Shown here piece after piece: positions 58,680 through 64,000 of a stretch of 64,000 bases of DNA. Under the pieces are notes generated by a model. That model ran no database searches and was not told where the DNA came from. It was given only the letters and a program-made list of their open reading frames with translations. The translations under genes were made by a program, and so were the position numbers. The DNA lies in NCBI GenBank assembly GCA_965153455.1, contig OZ234500.1, positions 4,588,001-4,652,000 of the forward strand, read 5' to 3'. The number at the start of each line of letters is the position of its first letter. The first letter of the stretch is position 1. The stretch comes from Sphagnum compactum. Taxonomy: Eukaryota > Bryophyta > Sphagnopsida > Sphagnales.

Positions 58680-60520
58680 GAAATAGACATAACACAAAGC
58701 CACAGAGACTCTTGAACACATCCAGATAGCTTGTAATTTGATTCAGCCTCTATGACCAGAGAGGCAACCAGCACTCCATCCAAAGCTTGAATGCAGTCAT
58801 AACCTTATCTTCTGGTTCTGGAACTGGTTCCAAAAATCAGACGTGGTTTAGGTTTGATTTTGACTAACCTTGAAGGGAACCGTCAGTTCTAACCCTCCAA
58901 ACCAGGGTGGGGTTCAAAACTTTCTTCCGAGCCATAGATTGATTCATGGGCAGTTATAAGAAAAAGTTCTGAGCTCATAAACCCTCAACTTATTAGCCCC
59001 AAGTGAAAACATGAAATTATTTGACATACATAAAAACCATATATTTCTACCAGGAAATCAATAATTTGGCAATGGGTTTCAACTTCCTCCCACTCTGATC
59101 TAGACAATCTGGTCTAGTGGAGCATGCAGCCTGAATTGAGTGCCCTAAAGAAAAGAAGCTGACAAACTCTACTTATATGTAAGTGGCAGCACCTGGAGGA
59201 AAGAAAGGGAATCACACAGCTACTAACTTTTCAACTATTATACCAAAAGAGGACACAAGATAGAGAGAGCTTCTTGGTTAAACACCTGGTATGTCAGTTG
59301 ATGCCATTTTAGCTGGAAAGGGATATTAGCGAAGTGCAAAACTCTACCATATCTCCTGGCACCCTTCGTGTGCCTCTGAGGTTTGTAAGTTGGGACTGAG
59401 TTTTGTGGGGGGAAGAGCTGGGCCTTTTGAGTGGCTTTTTAGTACAGCCAGACACTTCCTGCCTGACAATCCCGTTCTAATAGTCAATGGTTGGGTGCTA
59501 TTTAAGGTGGGTATCCACTACCATACAGGGTGCCGGAGGTGTGAACATTACTTGTGAATCAAAAGACTCCATCTAGGACCAATGTCTTGAAAAGTTGTCA
59601 ACTCGCAGTAAGGATCAGGATGGAGGCATCGAAGGACCTCCAAAGTCCACCACCCTCCTAACGAACACATGAGAAAACTCAAGAAATGGACAAAGATTTA
59701 CCAAGATATGGACCAGGAGGAAATGTATTTGCTTCCAACTCTAAGAGGTGCACGAACTGATTTCCCCCCGGGGCAATCACCAATGTGACAAAGTAGACAT
59801 TTCAATACAAAGGGAGTAAAAAAGTAAACATACCCCTCCAAATACGAGAAGGTTTGGAACCCTGAGGCCGAAAGAAATTTACTACCACTTGATAACTTAG
59901 TGGAGAAAGCCTTGCTAGAAGTCAAGGCAAGAGACCCAAGAGCCACCTTCATTACCATTTCTGCTCACTGCTCACTCCAAAACCTCTTTATGGTGGCCAT
60001 CTTTTAAATGTATGTTGTATTTTTTGTCACTATAAACCTGAGCTTTTGTTGCAGTCAAAAGATTGTACTTGAAAACTTTGGTGAAATTTGATCAAGTGGT
60101 CTTTGGCAAAGTTGCCATGTGGTAAGAGCATAAAATGCTAGACATACAAGGCTACAGTAACACTCCATAACTAGAGGAAAATCCAGAGGAAAAGAGAGTT
60201 TCAAGTAATGCCAAAAAAAGCCTCACCTCTCATTAAAGCACACAAAAATCATGAAACAATTGTGTTCTGTAGTGCATACTCTCTGAAGTGTTTGTTGCAT
60301 TAATCGCTGTGTGCACTTATGAGCTTCTTGCATCCTTGCTCTCTTTCAGCTCACATACAGCTCACTAGCAATGCAACAAGTCTCAGCTGATCAAGATACA
60401 AAATATCTTATACTAAACTTTCAGAAGACGCAAAAATGATACTTCTTTGTAATGTACATATGGACTTCGAGTTTGTCTGCAAAAGCTCTGCCTCAGGGAG
60501 GCAGCCATTAGTTGCAGAGG
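58680..60520. other. Intergenic region with a transit-peptide-like ORF
   Basis: At 59,958-59,698 (minus strand) an 86-codon ORF begins MVMKVALGSLALTSSKAFST and is Ser/Ala-rich for about 40 residues, as chloroplast transit peptides are, followed by a possible donor (GGAGGG|GTATGT). The next exon-like segments (59,776-59,703 and about 59,655-59,560) do not stay in frame with it, so I treat it as unproven. 58,800-58,930 is rich in GGTTC/GAACC words like 11.2-11.6 kb. The last ~200 bp before 60,520 would be the IQD 3' UTR. Confidence 0.35.
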
Positions 60521-62728
60521 TTAGCGAAACCTGGGTCTTTGAAGTTCTGCATAAGAAGCCATGCTCAATTCTCCACTTTTGCTAGAGGGTCTGTCAAAGC
60601 GGAAGGTTTGAGGTGGGAACCTCAGAGCATCTTTCTTCAAACTGGTGGGACTCACAGTCGTTGACTTCACGGGCAAAGAGAGGCGCTTCCTTTTGGCCTG
60701 GTTGTCGTCAGAGGATGGAGGTCGCTGCTTCGGTGTGCTTTGTGAGCGAGCTTTTGCCTGGGCAGACTTGGTTGCTGCCATATAGCTGCATCTTCCTGTT
60801 GAAATGTTGCTCTCAAGTACGGCAAGGGCTGGGCGCTCATGCAGTGAACGGGATGTAGTGGATGCATCAGATTGCTGCTCATATTTTCGCAGGATCTGCC
60901 CTTGCTGCTTCTGCACTTGCATGATCATGGATGTTGTTGGAGATGTGCGCACACTTCCATTCATGCTACCTCCCTTGCAAGTTCTGGGTGCAGCACTTGG
61001 TGGCAATGGCATGTCCACCACAGCACTCTCAGGAGAATGATGAATTTTTGAAGAATGGTCATCTTCCTTGGTGAAACCATTCTGGTCCAGCAAGCGATTC
61101 TCCCAGGGACGAGCTGCCATCCAGCGCTCCAGCCAGCTCCAGCCCCAATGGGGTGCCTTGTCAGATTCAGGATCAAAGTAGACTTGTGAGTTTCCTCCTG
61201 CATCTGGTCTCCACTGCATCCAGCCAGTGCATCAACATGCAACCTTGATAAACGCCAAGAGATGTCAGGCATAGTCCAAACAAAAATTTTCCACCCAGTT
61301 GCTAGTTATGTGCTTAGAAAAGAGTCCAGCAGTAAAAGACATAAGTGCATTATAAAACCGCAAAGCAACAAAATCTTTCTGTATACTACCTGATGTGCAC
61401 TTGCATAAGCTAATGCTCTCTCGCGTTTGATCACTCCCTCCTGCTTTTGCTGCAGCTTTGCTTGAATATCTTGTATAGTTCCTGAATTGGCACACCACCC
61501 AAGCTATTCCCATTCACCTGGTTAACATCATATGCCTTCATCTCTACTCTTGCTCTTCTTCATGGTCTGAGCTTGATCACAGTACTTGCTCAAGGAGAAA
61601 CAACTACCACCTTGCTTAGAGCATGGAGCTTATATCTCATCAACAAAGCAAATCTTTACAAGCATGAGCAAAAAGAAAGATTGTGAGTTGGAGTTACCTC
61701 TGAATTGCGAAGTTCAGCTTGGAGGCAGGAGCGATGTTGGGCAATGGTTTGGCACACAGCTTGCCCTTGCTGTGACATTCGCACCCTGCGTGCCCTAACC
61801 CGAGCTTGCACTCTAACCAGGGCCTGCATACACCGAAGAGTTATGGCTGCTTGCCTTCGCACTGTGTGTCCTCGAACCAATGCCTGTAGCCTTACAAGCC
61901 CTTTCAATGCTTTCAAAGCTCTCCTGGCCTGCATACAAAAAGTCATTACTGCATCTCAGCTGTGCAAACAAAAACTATTGTTTCTCAGCTGTAGCACAGC
62001 TACATCAATTCTGCAAAAACTTACATTGACACCATCTTTTCTTAATTGTTCTTCTTTTGCAGACTGCAAGGACCTGATCCATCCCTCAGAGAAAATGGCA
62101 ATGACATGCACTCAATCTCAGGGACAAGACAATTTGTCCATTAGAAGTGCATGCTACAAAGATCATCATTGCAGTCAATTGAGATGTGTGCTGATGTGAA
62201 CTGCAAGAAATGGGGGATGTGATTCTCAGAATGCATTTAGCACACTGACCAAGAATCCTCGGAAGTAAGTTTGGATGCAAAGCGCAGATCTGTGGGCAAG
62301 GAGCACAGCCTGAGCAAGAGGAGGAAGGGGTGTGATGAAAGATGGCCGAGGCGATGTGAACTCTGGATGTGGTACTGGGATCATATCCTCCTTAGATGTC
62401 CCTTCTCCCTTCCGGACACTATCACCCATGGAGCTCTTCCACAATGTCCATCGCCTTTGCTTCTCACCACCTGCTGCTGCTGCTCCTGATGCCTTCTTCT
62501 GCATAACCTGTAAAATACCAACAAAGACATCATGTCTGTCTCTTGATCCTCCACTATGTTCTCTCACACTTGGATACAACTCTTTTGCTTCATGTTCTCC
62601 ACACAGAAGATGTCTGTCTGTCTGTCTGTCTGTAGACTTACATTCTCATCTTTCTCCACACTTGTACTTGCTTTCACCATCCGCCGCATGCTTGCCAAAG
62701 TCCTGAAAAACTTGCTGGATGCTCCCAT
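60521..62728 (-). CDS. IQD: IQ67-domain (IQD) calmodulin-binding protein
   Basis: Five exons by GT-AG splicing: 62728-62642, 62507-62250, 61928-61698, 61503-61390, 61213-60521; 460 residues. The N-terminus ([20 protein letters not shown]) is short and basic. The IQ67 domain spans roughly residues 100-166: [19 protein letters not shown], then [17 protein letters not shown], then [18 protein letters not shown], combining IQ, 1-5-10 and 1-8-14 calmodulin motifs. As in the family, an intron interrupts the first IQ motif (after residue 115). Conserved segments follow: [33 protein letters not shown] and [20 protein letters not shown] (about 253-272). The C-terminal half is long, basic and Ser/Pro-rich and ends [13 protein letters not shown] proteins recruit calmodulin to microtubules, membranes or the nucleus and shape cells. 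The subclass looks like the group with the [16 protein letters not shown] motif. No defect is seen. Confidence 0.95.
62611..62632. repeat. (TGTC)n microsatellite in IQD intron 1
   Basis: Five TGTC units within the 134-bp first intron, about ten bases from the donor site of exon 1. Confidence 0.9.
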
Positions 62729-63059
62729 ACTTCTTCACCACACCCAAGCTCACTCTCCTCCTAGTAGTCCTCTCCTTCTGCTCACATGCACTCTGCACAC
62801 ACTTTCCAAACAAGCGAATTCAATTGCTCCTCTTCAAGCTCATGATAACAACTCCTCAAAACACACCAACCAATAACAAACAAACAAAAAATCCTCAAAA
62901 CCAAGACAGAGAAAACAAAGCTCAACCAAATCCGAGTCTACCGAAGACAAACAAGAATAGTACTTTGCGAAAGAGCATTCCAGACAAGATGATAAGAGCA
63001 GCTACACAAAGCTCACCTAATACTTACAGCCGCAGTAGCAGCAGGAAGATGAGGCTGAA
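62729..63059. other. IQD 5' flank
   Basis: Expected to hold the IQD 5' leader. No clear TATA box was picked out. The plus-strand ORFs here (106 and 160 codons) are open only because this strand is low in T and full of AAC/CTC words; I do not support them. Confidence 0.4.
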
Positions 63060-63745
63060 ACTCATAAGTGAACAAAAACCACCCCAGCTCAAACTCCAAG
63101 AGTGTACGCAACTCCAACAAAGACTCAAAACTCCACAAAGTGCACAACCCAAGCTCCAGGTTCTACAGAGTGGACAACCCGAGCTCAAGTCAACAAGCTA
63201 AAAGTGTAATAATCCCACCCCAAAACAAAACTCAAACTCCCAAAACATCTACAACCCAAGCTCAAAGCTCTTTCAAAGTGGTACAAATCACCAAGCTCAA
63301 AGCGCACAACCCAAGTTCTACAAAGTGGACAACCCAAGCTCAACTCAACAAGCTACAAGTGTAACAATCCCACCCAAAAACAAACTCAACGTCCAAAACA
63401 TATACAACCCAAGCTCAAACCTCCACTAGTAGACACATCCAAGCTCCAAGCTCTTCCAAAGTGGTACAAATCACCAAGCTCAGCTCAGGCTCCCAAAATT
63501 GTACAACACCAACTCCAAACCCCAAAATCTACAACACCAAGCTCCAAGCTCCAAAAGTATTATAAATCATCAAACTCAGCTCAAGCTCCCAAAATTGTAC
63601 AACATCAACTCCAAACTCCAAACTCCAAAACCTACAACGCCAAGCTCCAAGCTCCAAAAGTGGTACAAACCATCAAGCTAAGCTCAATCTCCCAAAATTG
63701 TACCACACCAACTCCCAAATCCAAAATGTACAACACATGAAGCTG
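63060..63745. repeat. Degenerate strand-asymmetric tandem repeat upstream of the IQD gene
   Basis: Words CAACCCAAGCTC, AAGCTCCAAGCTCCAAAAGT, GGTACAAATCACCAAGCTC and GCTCCCAAAATTGTACAACA recur in order. Larger units are about 110-125 bp, clearest from 63,430 to 63,740 where three follow each other. The plus strand is C/A-rich and the transcribed strand G/T-rich. It begins about 330 bp upstream of the IQD start codon, so it lies in the promoter or a leader intron. Confidence 0.85.
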
Positions 63746-64000
63746 CAAGCAATCTCAATGACCATGGAACAAGCAAACAAGGAAACTAAGAAGAGAAGAG
63801 ACAAAACAAACAAGATGTGGCGGGAGAAGGGGGAATAGAGTATATGATTCAAAACACTAACTATTGCAGCAGGACAGTTGACACACTACCTACCCTCTAC
63901 TACTAGGTACAAGGTCTATGTCTGTACTACATAGGCTAGTCTGTCCCCTTGCCCATGAGTGTATCTATCTAGACACTTGCTTCCTACCTGACCATTCAAT

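Noticed and set aside
61705-62199. 164-codon plus-strand ORF
   Set aside because: It is antisense to IQD exon 3 and intron 2; the Arg/Ala/Gln-rich IQ domain leaves the complementary strand open.
62719-63201. 160-codon plus-strand ORF
   Set aside because: It runs through the T-poor repeat upstream of the IQD gene and starts opposite the IQD first exon; it lacks any domain and its composition follows the repeat.

Overview
The window is nuclear DNA from a land plant. Three intact genes have many short GT-AG introns. Their products are plant-specific or plant-typical: a plastid histidine phosphatase of the 2-carboxyarabinitol-1-phosphatase type, a TOM1/THH1 membrane protein, and an IQ67-domain (IQD) calmodulin-binding protein. 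The decayed transposons are typical plant classes, and the telomere-like tracts are of the plant TTTAGGG type. The AT-rich, repeat-laden gene-poor half would fit a large genome such as that of a fern, another non-seed plant or a gymnosperm, but I cannot name the species.

Positions 1-44 kb hold no gene I can support. This part is a graveyard of mobile DNA in AT-rich sequence. It contains a diverged inverted pair of ~307-bp repeats (2.6 and 9.4 kb), three inverted-repeat elements (3.2-3.9, 31.2-31.9 and 33.0-33.3 kb) and a small GC-rich Helitron (20.6-21.2 kb) just upstream of Ty1/copia remains (21.5-23.3 kb). It also has Ty3/gypsy reverse-transcriptase remains (34.6-35.5 kb), one CACTA-type end (36.5 kb), two related tRNA-like SINE heads (18.5 and 36.9 kb) and a broken hAT transposase (39.3-41.6 kb). 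Between these lie tandem arrays with units of about 41, 46, 50, 75, 113 and 118 bp, telomere-like tracts, and a perfect spacerless 114-bp palindrome (33,288-33,401).

Positions 44.8-62.7 kb are the gene-bearing part. The phosphatase gene (minus strand, 7 exons, 385 codons) and the TOM1-family gene (plus strand, 11 exons, 287 codons) point away from each other across a 1.57-kb spacer, which also contains a 98-codon plus-strand ORF. The IQD gene (minus strand, 5 exons, 460 codons) follows after about 8 kb of mostly unassigned sequence, where a few exon-like minus-strand segments (57.9-58.4 and 59.7-60.0 kb) could be an unrecognised or decayed gene. The last kilobase, upstream of the IQD gene, is a strand-asymmetric degenerate tandem repeat.

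The three genes do not form a pathway. The phosphatase acts in the chloroplast stroma (Rubisco inhibitor removal), the TOM1 protein sits in an endomembrane, and the IQD protein links calmodulin to microtubules or membranes. All exon structures were deduced by reading splice sites and checking that the frame stays open; no alignment or transcript data were available.
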